The notes beneath the pieces are model-generated. The model was not told where the DNA came from and did no database searches. It saw only the letters and a program-made list of their open reading frames with translations. From positions 16,135,064 through 16,199,063 of the forward strand of contig OX463841.1 of NCBI GenBank assembly GCA_949825065.1: a stretch of DNA of 64,000 nt, written 5' to 3'. Shown in pieces: positions 20,592 to 32,444 of the stretch; position 1 is the stretch's first letter, and the number at the start of each line of letters is the position of its first letter. This stretch comes from Odontocerum albicorne. Taxonomy: Eukaryota; Arthropoda; Insecta; Trichoptera; Odontoceridae. The position numbers and the translations under genes were made by a program.

Positions 20592-20855
20592 ATGCATAAG
20601 ACGAAGATATTAATTCGTTTAGTTAACAGTTCTTCTATTTATATCTCAGAGCACCTCTTATCTAATAGAAATGATAGAGTTCTTCAAAAGGTTGAAATAA
20701 ACATTGAAATTAATCAAACCGAGCACAAAAGAGATAAATTAATCATGAACGATTCAGCATCAAGCAATCGATTAATAATCACACCTGAAATAAAACAAGG
20801 TAAAAAGAACGGCTACCCGTCTACAGTGGTTTGTTTGTCAATAAAAAAAATCTAG
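20592..20855 (+). other. Unidentified 87-codon frame
   Basis: This frame directly follows the RTE-gamma fragment and is lysine- and asparagine-rich, as expected of AT-rich DNA. It has no recognised domain and may be chance. Confidence 0.15.
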
Positions 20856-20944
20856 ACATTTTTTTACTTTGCCTTAGCAATTCTTGATATTTTAAGAATT
20901 AAGAGACGCAAGGAATTCGTAATAATTTTTACGATGAGAGTTTT

Positions 20945-21100
20945 TTTTTTAAATCTTAATTTACAATCTTTTCCAACCAACTAGAAAGATGTTGATGACA
21001 CCAGAATATAATCCTATTAAAAAAAACTTGGTTCCAGCGGGAACTAAACAGGGCTGTAAATCAGAGGCGTTACCAACTAGGCTACTTATCGAATCTAAAT
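20945..21100 (-). repeat. SINE-E copy
   Basis: It contains the SINE-E tail region (CCAACTAGAAAGATGTTGAT), then CTTGGTTCCAGCGGGAACTA and TTACCAACTAGGCTACTT, the reversed B- and A-box parts of a tRNA head. The tail hairpin is truncated. Confidence 0.65.
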
Positions 21101-21275
21101 AAAAAATCTGTACTATTGTGTTCTGAATATTCCAAAATTGATGAGTTTTAGGCATTGTCTGATTTACTTATACTCTTAAGTTCGCTTTTTCATTAAAACT
21201 ATAAAACACTATCAAATGTGTTTCAAATATGTGATGTGTAAATAAATGTACGACACAATTAGATATAAAGTAAAA

Positions 21276-21749
21276 CCCTTCTTTCCTTGTGATGTGTAAC
21301 TAGTACACATTGCTTCTAAAAACTTTAATATCTCTATAAATATAATAAATACTGGGTTCAGATTTTAGGTATTCCTCCGTAATACATTTACGCATTTCGA
21401 TAAATAAATTCACCAATACAATCAAACGTGTGCCAGTGTGTGACGTAGGTATATTCATTCTAAAAAACCGCTATGGGTGAGGAAGCGACGCTATTTACGT
21501 CTTACTCTCACTCTACTTCGGTATATGGAAACGCAAGAAATAGAATCTCAGTTCGCTCGCTTCTCTCGCTTCAGTAGCTCGCGGGCTTTCGTTTGAGGTG
21601 TTCGTTTCGCCCGTTTTGTGAATATTCTTATTTTTCTATGTCTATGAATATTCTTATTTTTTCTATTTTAAATCGCTCATTTTTACGTGTGTATTGAATA
21701 CACAGCACCGGAACGGGCGGATTTTTTTTTTAACACAGGAAGAGAAAGG
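21276..21749. mobile_element. Element G copy 2
   Basis: It starts CCCTTCTTTCCTTGTGATG and ends ACACAGGAAGAGAAAGG, inverted relative to each other. The interior matches copy 1 (6758-7475) block by block: AACTAGTACACATTGCTTC, CAGTGTGTGACGTAGGTAT, CAGTTCGCTCGCTTCTCTCG and CACAGCACCGGAACG. It lacks the RTE-alpha insertion and a further stretch of about 70 bp present in copy 1. The flanks do not show a clean TTAA duplication (GTAAAA left, TTTAAAA right). Confidence 0.72.
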
Positions 21750-21754
21750 TTTAA

Positions 21755-22095
21755 AACAAACATTGTATTTTTTTATAATTGATATCATTTCACAGTTTTT
21801 AATTTAGTTTTCCGTTTGAGATGTGTTGTATTGTAAGATTTGCTGTTATTATTTTTAATAACAGACATAAAGATAATAAATAACATGTTTTTGTTCTTCT
21901 CGTCTGTATTGTTTATCAACCATTCTCAAACTTTGGAATAAACTTGAATGGATCATTTATATTATATTTTACACCCATTCATATGAAACAATGGTTTTCT
22001 TTAAGTTTTTCAACAGCACTTATAACGGATAAATTATAAAAGGAAAAAAAATACGAAACTTTTATGAAAAACTATTAAATTTGTTAGATTAATCA
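21755..22095. other. Unassigned sequence
   Basis: Nothing recognised. Confidence 0.35.
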
Positions 22096-22099
22096 AAAA

Positions 22100-22420
22100 T
22101 GTTACTTCTTCTTCCTAGTGCCATGTCAGGTCCCCCCAACGTTGACTATCACCTGAGAGTAAGCATCTCTGTCCCCGGCAAAAAAGCTCCCCAACGCTCC
22201 TTATACCAGTTAAATCACGTATATTGCGGAGCCAGGAGATATGCCTCCTGCCAACACCTCTTTGACCCACTATTTTGCCTTGGATGATCAGGTGCAGTAA
22301 TTTGTATTTGTTAAGTGCATGACCCAAATAGGACACCTTTCGGATTTTAATATTAGTCAGCAACTCTCCATCAACTTTCGCTCTTTGAAAACCCTTGTGT
22401 TGCTGTCCATAAATGTTACT
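22100..22420 (-). pseudogene. RTE-epsilon LINE C-terminal fragment
   Basis: The minus strand has an open run reading ELLTNIKIRKVSYLGHALNK, then YKLLHLIIQGKIVGQRGVGR, RHISWLRNIRDLTGIRSVGE and DSQRWGDLTWH. The YLGH, IIQGKI and GRR-x-SWLRNIR blocks are characteristic of a widespread insect LINE C-terminus. It is 5'-truncated and meets the opposing LINE-C copy head to head near 22422. Confidence 0.8.
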
Positions 22421-22425
22421 AAAGT

Positions 22426-23370
22426 AAGTGTCCTTATGTCAGCCAGTACTTTCTTACGGTATATCAGTTTGGAGGGGATGCACCTTAACCCAAAAACACG
22501 TATTGCAGGTGTCCCAAAAATTGTTTGTGAAAATAATTAATAAACTTCCTGCCCGGTATCCCACGTTGGAGCTTTTCAGAGCGTATCGGGTCCTGAACAT
22601 AAACAATTTGCATCTCAAATCCATTCTCTGGCACTACCATCGAGAGGAAGGGAAGATGCAGACTCAGCAGAGACACACGACACGCATGGCAACTAATCAA
22701 ATATTAACCATCCCTAGAGTTAAAACCTCTTTTGTCCAAAGGCAATATGTCTATTTAGCTCCCATGACATACAATGGCGTGCCAAATTCAATAAAGGTAA
22801 AGGAAGGAAAACCATTTAGACAGTCGATCGAAGCGTGGTTGTTATTGCGACAGGAGTTTGAGTACTTGGGCTTTCAGAATGAATGACGGTTGCAAAATAT
22901 TTGTGTGGGCTCTTGAGTGAGGGTTTCTTCTTGTTGTTTTTTTGTTTTATATTTGTTAATTTTGTTGTTTTATATTTCTGTATATTTTTGTTTTTATTTT
23001 TATGATTGTGTGCGTTATATTATGGGATGAATATTTTTGGTCTTTCTGGAGTGATGATGTGTGAGGAGTTTGATTTCGCATGATGTTTCCAGTTGTAATT
23101 GAGTGTCACTGTTTGTCGAGTTGATGAGAATGCCCAACGGGGTTTTGTTTTTGTGTAATCAAAAATCGGAAAGAAGTATCGATTTATTTTTTTATACTAA
23201 ATATCACAGGCATACAGGAAAAAGCCTAGTTTACTGGGGATACGACAAATGAAAAACAACAACAAACCCAGATCCATTAAAATTGTATGTACAAATTTAA
23301 TTACCTGTTGTTTTTTCGCAAACTATATATATTTTATGTCATGTGTAATAAGTAACTAAAATAAACATAA
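22426..23370 (+). pseudogene. LINE-C copy 1: C-terminus with full 3' UTR
   Basis: Coding sequence is open from 22428 to a stop at 22884-22886 (152 codons): LCQPVLSYGISVWRGCTLTQ, KLFVKIINKLPARYPTLELF, then KPFRQSIEAWLLLRQEFEYL. This is the thumb and tail of a jockey/R1-like reverse transcriptase. About 480 bp of 3' UTR follows, with the repeated family blocks CGGGGTTTTGTTTTTGTGTA, AGTTTACTGGGGATACGACA and AATTACCTGTTGTTTTTTCG. It is the longest open LINE remnant in the window but lacks all catalytic regions. Confidence 0.82.
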
Positions 23371-23379
23371 ATGTGAAAT

Positions 23380-23840
23380 GTTACTAAAGTGAGATAAATA
23401 TTAAAAAAAAAACAAATTAAAATATAACATGACTATTCACATCCATACAACATTTTATAATAAGTGTATTCCATAGAAAATTGACTTCAATTTATTTTCG
23501 TAATTTATTATTTAGTTGAAGAACCATTTCTTTAGTAGGAGTTACCTTAGAAGTGTTGGTCGGTATATCTTTGTATTTTTCTATGAATCATCTTCGAGAC
23601 TAGAATTAAAATTTAATGCCTAGTTTAAACATATCCTTAGATCCCACTAGTCATGCTTCCATTACTTGAAGAAATAAAAAAATATTCAGCATTGAATTCG
23701 TTATAAACTAAAGGCAAGTAAAATACGCATCACATACAAAAAAATGTTTTTTAAATGTTTATTTCAAGTCTTACGAAGTAAATATTTCAATTTGTTTGAC
23801 CACTAACTATATTGATTTAATATCGATTTATTTATTTAAC
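23380..23840. other. Unassigned AT-rich sequence
   Basis: Nothing recognised. Confidence 0.35.
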
Positions 23841-23844
23841 ACTT

Positions 23845-24300
23845 TTATTGTAAATACAATCTGGCGGGCTTATTGCCAGGCGGCAATCTCTTTCAACCAA
23901 CCAGATAAAAGTAAATGAAGCTAGTTAAGTGGTCGCATAAATCATTCAAATAACTATCCATCCCACGAAATCCATAAACATATACGTGAGCACATGTCCG
24001 CGAACCCCACAAAGACGGACAATCACCCGAACATTATTTTTCATATAAAGTGAGGTATCATCAATCAAAAGGAAAGGAAGGGATGGTGGAGAGGAAAGGA
24101 AAAGAAAAATCAGGAATGAAACACGTTATTTTACTGACTAGAAATTAAGAGGTTTTTCAGTCGCTTCTTAAAGCATGCCAAGGACGGAGCGAGTCTTATA
24201 TTGGGTTGTAACTGATTCCAGAGTTTCACTGCATGGACAGTAAAGGACGGTGTAAAGAAAGAGGAGCGGTGAACTGGAACGGCCAATAACCAATCCTTTT
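23845..24300 (-). pseudogene. LINE-D copy 3: C-terminus and 3' UTR
   Basis: The minus strand encodes TVHAVKLWNQLQPNIRLAPS then LACFKKRLKNLLISSQ and stop, uninterrupted. The 3' UTR ends in the GGCGGGCTTATTGCCAGGCG stem-loop (plus-strand view) and AATAAA. It is truncated at about 24298, just upstream of the conserved block. Confidence 0.82.
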
Positions 24301-24489
24301 TTGAGACAGCTTATGTTAACACCTAATATATTATATTTTTAACGTGTATCTGTCGAGTATAATATACTAAAAACTTTGAATAATGAGAAAAAATCTTATT
24401 AAATATTAAGAAACATAATATTAAAAAGACGATCAATACACAAAAAAATGTAGAAGAACTAACAAAAATGTCACCTTATCAACTTATGT

Positions 24490-25195
24490 GCAATTAAGCT
24501 TATAAAACTCTAGGATTTTTAATGAGAATCTCTAAGTCGTTTGAAAACCAAATGGTGCTGAAAACGCTGTTTAATTCATTGATCCGTAGCAAACTAGAAA
24601 GCGATGCTTGCATTTGGAACCCGCTGGGGGTGCAGAATTCACTCAAGGTAGAGAAGGTACAAAAAATATTTACATCTCTATATGAGTGAGTTTGGTGTCT
24701 ATCCATGGCTTTATCTTACTCAGTTTCTGCTGGGCATGCTCGGATATAACTCTTTGAGCATAAGAAGAGATCTGCGTCTCCTGATATGCGTTGTCAGATT
24801 CGTTCGAGCAGTTGTGAGCTGTCCAGCATTACTACAAAGATAAGCGTTAAATGTTCCTAACAATTACACTAGACTGGAAGAACTGTTCTCAATCATATAT
24901 ACAAGAACGGGTCTTCCAGCTACAATGCCTGCTGGAAGGGCCTTAACTCTTTTGAACGAAGATATTGACATATTTCATATCGCATTACCAAAAGCAAAAG
25001 AAAATTTTCTTCTAAGATTAGGGGCGCTAGAAAGCACTCATCAACGTATGTAAGTGACTTTGAATATGTACATGTGCATGTGTATAAAGTTATGTGTATG
25101 TATACTCGTATGTATGCATGTATGTATATTATTTTATTTTTATATATTTTTGTTTTTTTTTAATGTTAACAGAAAATAAATAAATAAATAATATA
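24490..25195 (+). pseudogene. LINE-J copy 2
   Basis: It aligns with copy 1 (1028-1760) throughout. Here Trp (TGG) is kept in the ACIWNPLGVQNSL block, and an extra stretch YPWLYLTQFLLGMLGYNSLS is present that copy 1 has lost. A stop in the LQR-x-ALNV region, deletions and a frameshift disable it. It ends in an AAATAAATAAATAAT tail. Confidence 0.8.
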
Positions 25196-25199
25196 TTTT

Positions 25200-25865
25200 A
25201 ATTAGAAATAAATAAAAATTAAATAAGACACTTTGTTCGGATTGATCGAGCTTTTAAAAAAATCTGAGAATCTATTCATTCTTATTTTCTTCAATTTAAA
25301 AGTCTAATTCAAAAGGTATCTTAGTCACGCTAAAGCAATACTAAAAGCAGAATATTTTCAGCATTTTCATCATGAAAATCATAAAATAGGAATCGACATT
25401 GAGGGAAGGTGTGCTCTCCTAATTCGCCCTGAAAATATTTCATATTATAAAAGTACCTTGCAAGCACTTTCACTTAAAAGCATTTTTAATTGGACGCTTT
25501 TAATCGTGTTTACATACTTTCCTTTTCAAAAGGATATTGATTCTAAGGGTATGTTTTCTCCATTAGTACGGGAACTTACAAAATTAATTACAGGTACGAT
25601 ACGAAATACTGGCCCAAAATAAGTTGTTTAATTAAGTGGTGAAACATCCCTTGGTGGATGAAACATCGGAGCCTTTTAAAACAAGACACACTGTTTAGTT
25701 ATTGTGTTTTAAATTATTTAATTAGGATATTAATTAACACAAAGCAAGTAAAATTATTACACGGGAAAAAAATATAAACTAGTTAAAAATGCTTTAATAT
25801 TTATTTATTTGTATAATACCCTTCAACATATCTAAATCGATGATTCCTACATATTGAAAAGCGTG
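25200..25865. other. Unassigned sequence
   Basis: No repeat family or coding frame recognised. Confidence 0.35.
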
Positions 25866-25869
25866 ATCT

Positions 25870-26155
25870 GGAGACAACCTTATCTTTAGCCTCGTTCATC
25901 GAGTATTCGATCTTAGAACCAATTGAGAAGGCACGTAATTCGCAGTTAGTTATCGCACGTTCTGGAAAGTCTGCCGTGCACATGAACAGGCAATGACATT
26001 AACACATATATAGCGCTTGTGAGTATTGTTACCAGACGAACTTTATTATTAGACTGGGACACATGTTTTTGCTACTTTTCTTTACCATAAGGAATCGAAC
26101 TCAAAACCTCTGCGGTGAGTTCAGCACTTTGCCAAGTAGGCCACATATTTTTTTG
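25870..26155 (-). repeat. SINE-1 copy 2
   Basis: Shares GAGTATTGTTACCAGACGAA and the TCGAGTATTCGATCTTAGAA region with copy 1 at 2150-2440. On the minus strand GTGGCCTACTTGGCAAAGTG (A-box region) and GGTTTTGAGTTCGATTCC (B-box region) give a tRNA-like head. Confidence 0.75.
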
Positions 26156-26368
26156 GAGATCTTATTATGATAATATTTTTTGATTGTAATCGATTTGCAG
26201 GAAACTGCAATGCAATACGAGCGATCAATTACAATAAAAATGTAAAATATTAAAAAAAAAAAAAAAAAACCTTATGTTCTCATAGATATACATACTCTAT
26301 ATCAGAAATAATAGATATATACTGGTGTAAAATATAAAATGTAATTATAAAAAATATCCGGTATTTCG

Positions 26369-26776
26369 TTTTAATCGGTTTGGTAATGTAGTACAACTGG
26401 AACAATTTAATCGGTTTGGTAATGGAGTACAACTGGAACAATTTAATCGGTTTGGTAATGGAGTACAACTGGAACAATTTAATCGGTTTGGTAATGTAGT
26501 ACAACTGGAACAATTTAATCGGTTAGGTAACGCAGTACAACTTGAGACAATTTAATCAGTTTGGTAATGGAGTACAACTGGAACAATTTAATCGGTTTGG
26601 TAATGGAGTACAACTGGAAACAATTTAATCGGTTTGGTAATGGAGTACAACTGGAGACAATTTAATCAGTTTGGTAATGGAGTACCAACTGGAGACAATT
26701 TAATCGGTTTGGTAATGGAGTACAACTGGAGACAATTTAATCGGTTTGGTAATGGAGTACAACTGGAGACAATTTT
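26369..26776. repeat. 36-37-bp tandem array, about 11 copies
   Basis: The unit reads TTTAATCGGTTTGGTAATGG then AGTACAACTGGAACAA, with late units carrying GAGACAA and hence one extra base. The change from GAACAA to GAGACAA and from 36 to 37 bp shows block-wise spread of variants within the array. The frames over it are repeats, not genes. Confidence 0.95.
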
Positions 26777-27088
26777 GAATTCCAGGATGTTTATAAAAAT
26801 GTTATTTGAAGAACGCCCTTGAGGTATATACATCTTCAATTTCTCTTTTAATTGACAGTTTATTCGATTGCTTTATATCCTTTGATATGAAAAAAAAGGT
26901 TATAAGATGAAATAAATGACAATTAGCAAATATTTACCTTGCTTCAAAATATTCAAGGGTTAGTTAAAAGAATTCACATTTTTCTTGAGATAAAGGGACA
27001 ATTCAAATAGTAGAAATAAGCTGAATTTAAATTACTCGATAGTTATGGGGTTTATATTTTCCTCTTGAGATCCTGAGGTCACTAAATT

Positions 27089-27214
27089 GAGCCGCTCTAG
27101 AAATAAGGGGTTCATTGGTGTATTGCAATTGAGCCACTCTAGAAATAAGGGGTTCATTGGTTTATTGCAATTGAGCCACTCTAGAAATAAGGGGTTCATT
27201 GGTTTATTGCAATT
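27089..27214. repeat. 42-bp tandem repeat, 3 copies
   Basis: Units start at 27089, 27131 and 27173. Each holds GAGCCACTCTAGAAATAAGG then GGTTCATTGG, and they are nearly identical. Confidence 0.94.
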
Positions 27215-27334
27215 AATGATGGCATATTATTGTATTAATGTTCCTTTTTTTTTATTTATTTAATACATGTAATTGTCAATTTCTGAAATAACAATAAAAA
27301 TAATATGAATAATCAATGTATGTTAAATGTATTA

Positions 27335-27500
27335 TCTGCATTTTATTTTTTTACATATGACAAGAAATATACACAATTTGCGAAAAAACAACAGGTAATT
27401 TAATTTGAATACACAATTTTAATGGATCTGGGTTTGTTTCCTTTCATTTGTCATGTCCCCAGAAAACTAGGTTTTTGCCTGTATCTCACTGAGGACATTA
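27335..27500 (-). repeat. LINE-C 3' UTR terminal fragment
   Basis: Plus-strand view shows TTTGCGAAAAAACAACAGGT, then AATTTTAATGGATCTGGGTT and CCCCAGAAAACTAGG, inverse to the LINE-C end at 23230-23345. Confidence 0.8.
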
Positions 27501-27514
27501 GGTAATACATTAGT

Positions 27515-27615
27515 TTTTTTGTCGGTGGTCTTGGTCTAACGGTTAATATGATAAACAAGCGGGTTAAATTCCTGACGGATTCACTCCACACTGGGTTTAA
27601 TACTTTTAATTTTTC
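27515..27615 (+). repeat. tRNA-derived SINE head fragment
   Basis: GTGGTCTTGGTCTAACGGTT is A-box-like and AAGCGGGTTAAATTCCTG is B-box-like at tRNA spacing, followed by a short body. It does not look like a functional tRNA because the acceptor arms do not pair. Confidence 0.5.
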
Positions 27616-27954
27616 CTTTGAATTTATATTCTTCTGCAGGTTATATTCTGCTTATTATAAATAATCATAACGTTACATAAAATGTAAAACTCTATCTGAC
27701 AGAAAGCTGCAGTATATCAAATCTACCGGTCGTCTAGTAGTTTAACTCCTTGCCATCGGAACTTTTAGTGTGATAGGTAAAGACTGTGGGACTTCTAAGT
27801 GCAACAGCTTACGTAAAATGAATTACTATACGCACATAAGTCTTCTATCCATAAACTGATAATTATACTTGATCACGAAGGATAACCTAACGGTATACTA
27901 AATTTCATAAAATGGTTTATTTAAACTAAAAACAATCCGTCTTATATAAAAATG

Positions 27955-28330
27955 ATTATATAAGATTTCTAAAGCTCCAGACTAGATGCATGTTGGGATA
28001 TACTAAAAGAAACCGTAAACGAAACACCTGGACTCGTAATCTTACAAAGGTAGAAGACGTTATAAAGGTGTGCAAAAGAATGAAGTGGCAATGGGCAGGA
28101 CACGTAGCCAGAATGTCAGACTCCCGATGGACATCTGAAATAATCCAATGGTACCCAAGAGGCATAAAAAGGCCCAGAAGAAGACCGAAAGTACGCTGGA
28201 TATATGAAATCAAGAAGCATGGCAGCATCACATGACATCAACGAGCAAAAACTATTTTGATTTAACTTGAGGAGACCTTCATCCAGCAGTGGATCGACCT
28301 AGGTTGACAATGATGATGATGATATAAGAA
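27955..28330 (+). pseudogene. RTE-delta copy 1: LINE C-terminus with (ATG)n tail
   Basis: The translation reads RCMLGYTKRNRKRNTWTRNL, then VEDVIKVCKRMKWQWAGHVA, RMSDSRWTSEIIQWYPRG and RPRRRPKVRWIYEIKKHG. After a stop the frame continues RAKTILI and then LEETFIQQWIDLG, the usual end of these LINEs. The tail is ATGATGATGATGAT at about 28308-28322. It is 5'-truncated with an internal stop. Confidence 0.85.
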
Positions 28331-28339
28331 TGATTATAA

Positions 28340-28900
28340 AAGAACTACTTTCTGACTTATTAAATTATTTATCCAGGCTTTGATATTAATTTCGGTAATC
28401 AAACAAGTAATGAAGGCCACTTGAGACAAAAGAATTCATTCATTAAAAAAATATCGCGAGTCAGCAAGACCTCCATAGCTAGCTAGAGTCATCGATTAGC
28501 AAAAATGAATATAAGTAGGCAATAAATAATGCAGCTAGACCAGACCTCCTCTGAGGTCTTGACAACGATACGCCAGAGTATCAATCTTGAATGGATTGCC
28601 CATCTGTCAATAGGCGGCATTTAATATATTGGAAACTGAAACCAATTCATTACCCGAGGGCAATGAGATAGAAAAAGTTGATACGTAACTGATGATGTTC
28701 CAATGGGGATTGGCGAAATCTGTCATCCAGACTCTAATCTAGCATGGATAATATTATTAACTCAAATAACAAATGATGATAAATCGTTACTAGAAAATAT
28801 GATAGCGTTTTTCGAAAAAAGTCCACCTGGGATAAAGATAAAATCTCTAAAGTATAATCAAAACAGATAAATCTTTTATAATATTTTTTTATATATTATT
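28340..28900. other. Unassigned low-copy sequence
   Basis: Moderate GC between 28440 and 28760 but no frame longer than about 45 codons and no repeat match. Confidence 0.3.
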
Positions 28901-28914
28901 TATTATTATTATAT

Positions 28915-29509
28915 TATTATTACACATGACAAGAAATATACATAATTTGCGAAAAAACAACAGGTAATTTAATTTGGATATACAATTTTAATGTATCTGG
29001 GTTTGTTGCCTTTCATTTTTCGTACCCCCAGTAAACTAGGCTTTTGCCTGTATCTCACTGAGGATATTTAGCATGAAAAAATAAATCGATACTCCTTTCC
29101 GATTTTCGATTACACAAAAACAAAACCCCGTTGCACGTTCTCATCAACCTGACAAACAGTGACACTAAATTACAACTGGAAACATCATGCGAAATCAAAC
29201 TCATCACACATCATCACTCCAGACGAAAATATTCATCCCATAATATACCACAAAGAAACCAAACATATTTATCCCATAATATACCACACACAATCATAAG
29301 AATAAAAACACAAATACACAGAAACACAAATACAAAACAACAAAAGTTAAAACAACAAGAAGAAACCCACACTCAAGAAAGAGCCCACACAAATCTTTTC
29401 CACACGTCATTCATCCTGAAAGCCCAAGTACTCAAAATCCTCTCGCAAAAACAACCACGCTCCGATTGACTGTCTAAATGGTTTTCCTCCCTTTACGTTT
29501 ATTGAATTT
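28915..29509 (-). pseudogene. LINE-C copy 2: coding end and 3' UTR
   Basis: On the minus strand the coding end reads GGKPFRQSIGAWLFLREDFE then YLGFQDE and stop (about 29509-29407). The 3' UTR runs to the CACATGACAAGAAATATAC terminus near 28925 with TTATTATTA outside it. It is truncated exactly where the Penelope-like copy at 29510 begins. Confidence 0.8.
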
Positions 29510-29735
29510 ATAGTTAAGGCATTAACACTGTGGAGCTTTAAAGACATCGTATTTTGTTTAATCAAAAACTGTTCAATCCACTTTATGTAGCGGTATAACT
29601 CTATCGGTTTCAAGGTTTTCGCTTCATCATCAGGGGAGGGTCTTGTTTGTGCTCCCTGATGATGAGGCAAAATACTTGAAACCGATAGGGTTATACCGTT
29701 ATATAAAATGGAATTAATAATCAGTGTTTGACTAA
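29510..29735. mobile_element. Penelope-like tail, foldback copy
   Basis: The left arm runs from ATAGTTAAGGCATTAACACT to the CATCATCAGGGGAG block (29632-29638). The right arm follows at once, inverted, with CTGATGATGAGGCAAAATAC, ACCGATAGGGTTATACCG and an AAAATGGAATTAATAATCAG-like end. Confidence 0.68.
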
Positions 29736-29844
29736 GATGATATGTATCTATGTCTATGGCGTGATTATATGTATCTATGTACAAGTCAATATATGTATAA
29801 ATAGTTCATGAAAAACAGAACTAAATAAATGTAATTTATAGTGG

Positions 29845-29895
29845 ACACTCAATTCATATGGATATGGGTGTGTTGCCTTTCATTTATTGACGAAA
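29845..29895 (-). repeat. LINE-C 3' UTR scrap
   Basis: GGATATGGGTGTGTTGCCTT then TCATTTATTG resembles GGATCTGGGTTTGTTGCC of the family UTR. The piece is short and diverged. Confidence 0.4.
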
Positions 29896-30075
29896 CATGT
29901 CCTTTAAATCAGCATTGCATATATTTTTTACGTTTTAATATGATTGGATAGCCCGGAAAATCAAATAATCAAAGGTTGAATAATCAGAACTGTACTGTAA
30001 TTACATCACTTTGAAATCTCAATTTTAAAATGCATCTCAAAACTGCACATCCTTTTCCCAATTCTAAGAAGAAAA

Positions 30076-30219
30076 TTACAATAATTAATCAGCAGGCAGT
30101 AGTATTTTTAGCAATCTACTAGCTAACTTCAATAGAAATTTTGAATATTACAATAATTAATCAGCAGGCAGTAGTATTTTGAGCAATCTATTAGCTAACT
30201 TCAATAGAAGTTTTGAATA
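30076..30219. repeat. 72-bp tandem duplication
   Basis: TTACAATAATTAATCAGCAG starts at 30076 and again at 30148, with only a few differences across the unit. Confidence 0.9.
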
Positions 30220-30239
30220 TTTTTCTAATAGAGTAAAAC

Positions 30240-31090
30240 CTAATAGCCCCCTCAAGTAAACAATAAATACGTTATCACGTGTTACAGAATAATCTCGACA
30301 TGGCATATCCGTGTTAGGGGATCTTATCATTGTGCAAACACGTACGGTTAGCGTTGTTTAGAAGTCTGCGAATTTGTCGTGGACAAGCTTTAATAAAAAT
30401 GTTTTACTTCAATATATCACTAAAGTAAGAATAAAGAGGAAGAGCATAAATGTTGGTCTTTTTCTGTGTTTTTTCCTATCCCTTTCAACTTCTACCACAT
30501 TAGTATATCCCCAAAAAATATAACACTCCTACTCCCATTTATTATACTTAATACTACACACTAAAATACTGTATGTTCAGGCCTCACAATATACACAACA
30601 TGTATTTCAACATGCAATTCTTATAACATATAGTATACTGCGATGCAGAAGACAATGGGAAACCACCACACTATTTTCCCCGAGAAAACCACATAAATCA
30701 ACTAAAAAATTGTGTATCACGTTCCTCAATATTTAAGTCATGATAAATCACACTGTGTCATTCTCCATCTAGCTTAATTAAAATAAACATTTCATGTCAT
30801 TTTTTATGTTTTAAGTTAAATTTTATTATAATCGAAAGGACTTGTATACATAAATTTCATTAGATGCTCAGGAGATTTAGCAGTTATAATAATCGATTCC
30901 TAGATGTGTTTAAATACAAATAAGATTTATACTTCTTACGTTTTAAAGTTACTTTTATGATATGAGTCTCATCACCCATTTTCATATTACTCAGATATTA
31001 TATTATATTTGATATTCAGAGAATTTGTTGTTTGTTTTTTTTCAAGTCCCTTAATATAGTGTATCTTTCTATCTTTGTCCGAGAGATATT
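30240..31090. other. Unassigned low-copy sequence
   Basis: No family, RNA gene or frame recognised over 850 bp. Confidence 0.35.
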
Positions 31091-31099
31091 CTCTTGAAA

Positions 31100-31335
31100 A
31101 CGATTTATCATTTCCAATAGGGCGAGGTGTATTATAATAGAGTTTCTACCGTTTCTAGTCCTGTGGCATGGCATAGTCTACCTCTCAGTCTTTGAGATAT
31201 GAGTGATGTACGCAAGTTTAGGAACTACTTGAAGACAGCTTTTTTTGGAAGATTTTATCCAAATTTATGATGGTACATGAACACTACTACACACATGCGA
31301 GTACATTACATTACACCTTAAACTGAATGTTTCAC
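31100..31335 (+). pseudogene. LINE-B C-terminus and start of 3' UTR
   Basis: The translation reads TVSSPVAWHSLPLSL, a stop, then DMSDVRKFRNYLKTAFFGRF and YPNL stop, a jockey-like LINE C-terminus (VAWNSLPxSLR...FKRxLK pattern). The 3' UTR begins with GTACATGAACACTACTACAC. This copy supplies the coding identity of the LINE-B family. Confidence 0.75.
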
Positions 31336-31689
31336 TATCACACCTCGATGGTGAATACAAAAGAAAAATTAAGCCTTTTAATTATTTAATTAAAAAATAA
31401 TGACTAATAAATTTATCAAACATATTTTTTAACATTTAGGATTGAAACTTTGATTACTTAACTATTCATATGTGGCGTATTACGTGAAATATTTTGCCCC
31501 ATTTAACTCGAATATTCGCGGAAAAGTCAAATCGTAAAGGGACGTTACTTCCCCCAGTCACGTGTCTCACAATCTGACAATACACTTATAAATTATAACC
31601 TCGTAGTGTCGTTGTACGCTAAAGTGGTGGTTCAACATTTAAGTTCCTTTTTTACTGTGCTGGAAAGTTAATTATTAGGTCTTATTAAA

Positions 31690-32015
31690 ATTCATGATTA
31701 TTTCTGAACAGTCCACACGTACACTACCCTTCAAGTAAGCTTATCACATATCGGAAGATATACGAAGGTTTATTTGTAGGTCGTCATCCCTTGGTTAGTT
31801 TTCTACGGGCTTAAACGTAACATTTTTTTTTCTGAAAATATGCAGATGCGGAGAAGTATCTAATCTTATGACCGCAGTCATTACTTTCCTATTCTTAAAC
31901 CAAAGTAAGTAGATATAAACTTTTGTCAATCTTCCGATATGTGATAGAAATACATTCAGCTTTAGATGTAGTATAGTGTATTTGTGTAGCGTTCTAACCA
32001 AACAAACACGAGTAT
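31690..32015. repeat. LINE-B 3' UTR pieces in inverted orientation
   Basis: The first piece (31690-31910, plus) contains TATCACATATCGGAAGATAT and ATGCAGATGCGGAGAAGTA. The second (31925-32010, minus) contains CAATCTTCCGATATGTGATA and TGTAGTATAGTGTATTTGTG. The two meet head to head. Confidence 0.65.
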
Positions 32016-32019
32016 ATTA

Positions 32020-32440
32020 TATCTAAGCTTACTTATGTGATTTATAATAAGTTTACTAAGGTACAAGTAGTGTTTCCAATACAAGCATGCATGTACAATA
32101 GCAAATAATATTTTGATTTATTGATTGGAGTCCATTGTACTCGTAAAGCGGAGTGTTCCGAGAACAGACAAACAAGGATATAAATCTAAGTTGTTTTATT
32201 GACCAAGCGAATGAAAAATGCGAAAAAAAACTTTATTAAACAACCATTAGCAACACGATATACAACATAAAACAAGATAAAAAATAATAACAATTAAGAT
32301 ATTTGATGGAGTATCTTTATAATTGATATATAATATGATAATTATTGCTAGCAAAAAGCATCTAAAAGTAATGGGTTCTTATTAAAATTGATAAATGTTA
32401 TATATAAATTAACTCATTTTTTTAAATTTCTTATTATTTT
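32020..32440. other. Unassigned AT-rich sequence
   Basis: Nothing recognised. Confidence 0.35.
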
Positions 32441-32444
32441 TATT

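Noticed and set aside
29131..29469. 112-codon plus-strand frame
   Set aside because: It is the antisense of the LINE-C 3' UTR and coding end, and the minus strand carries the real remnant.
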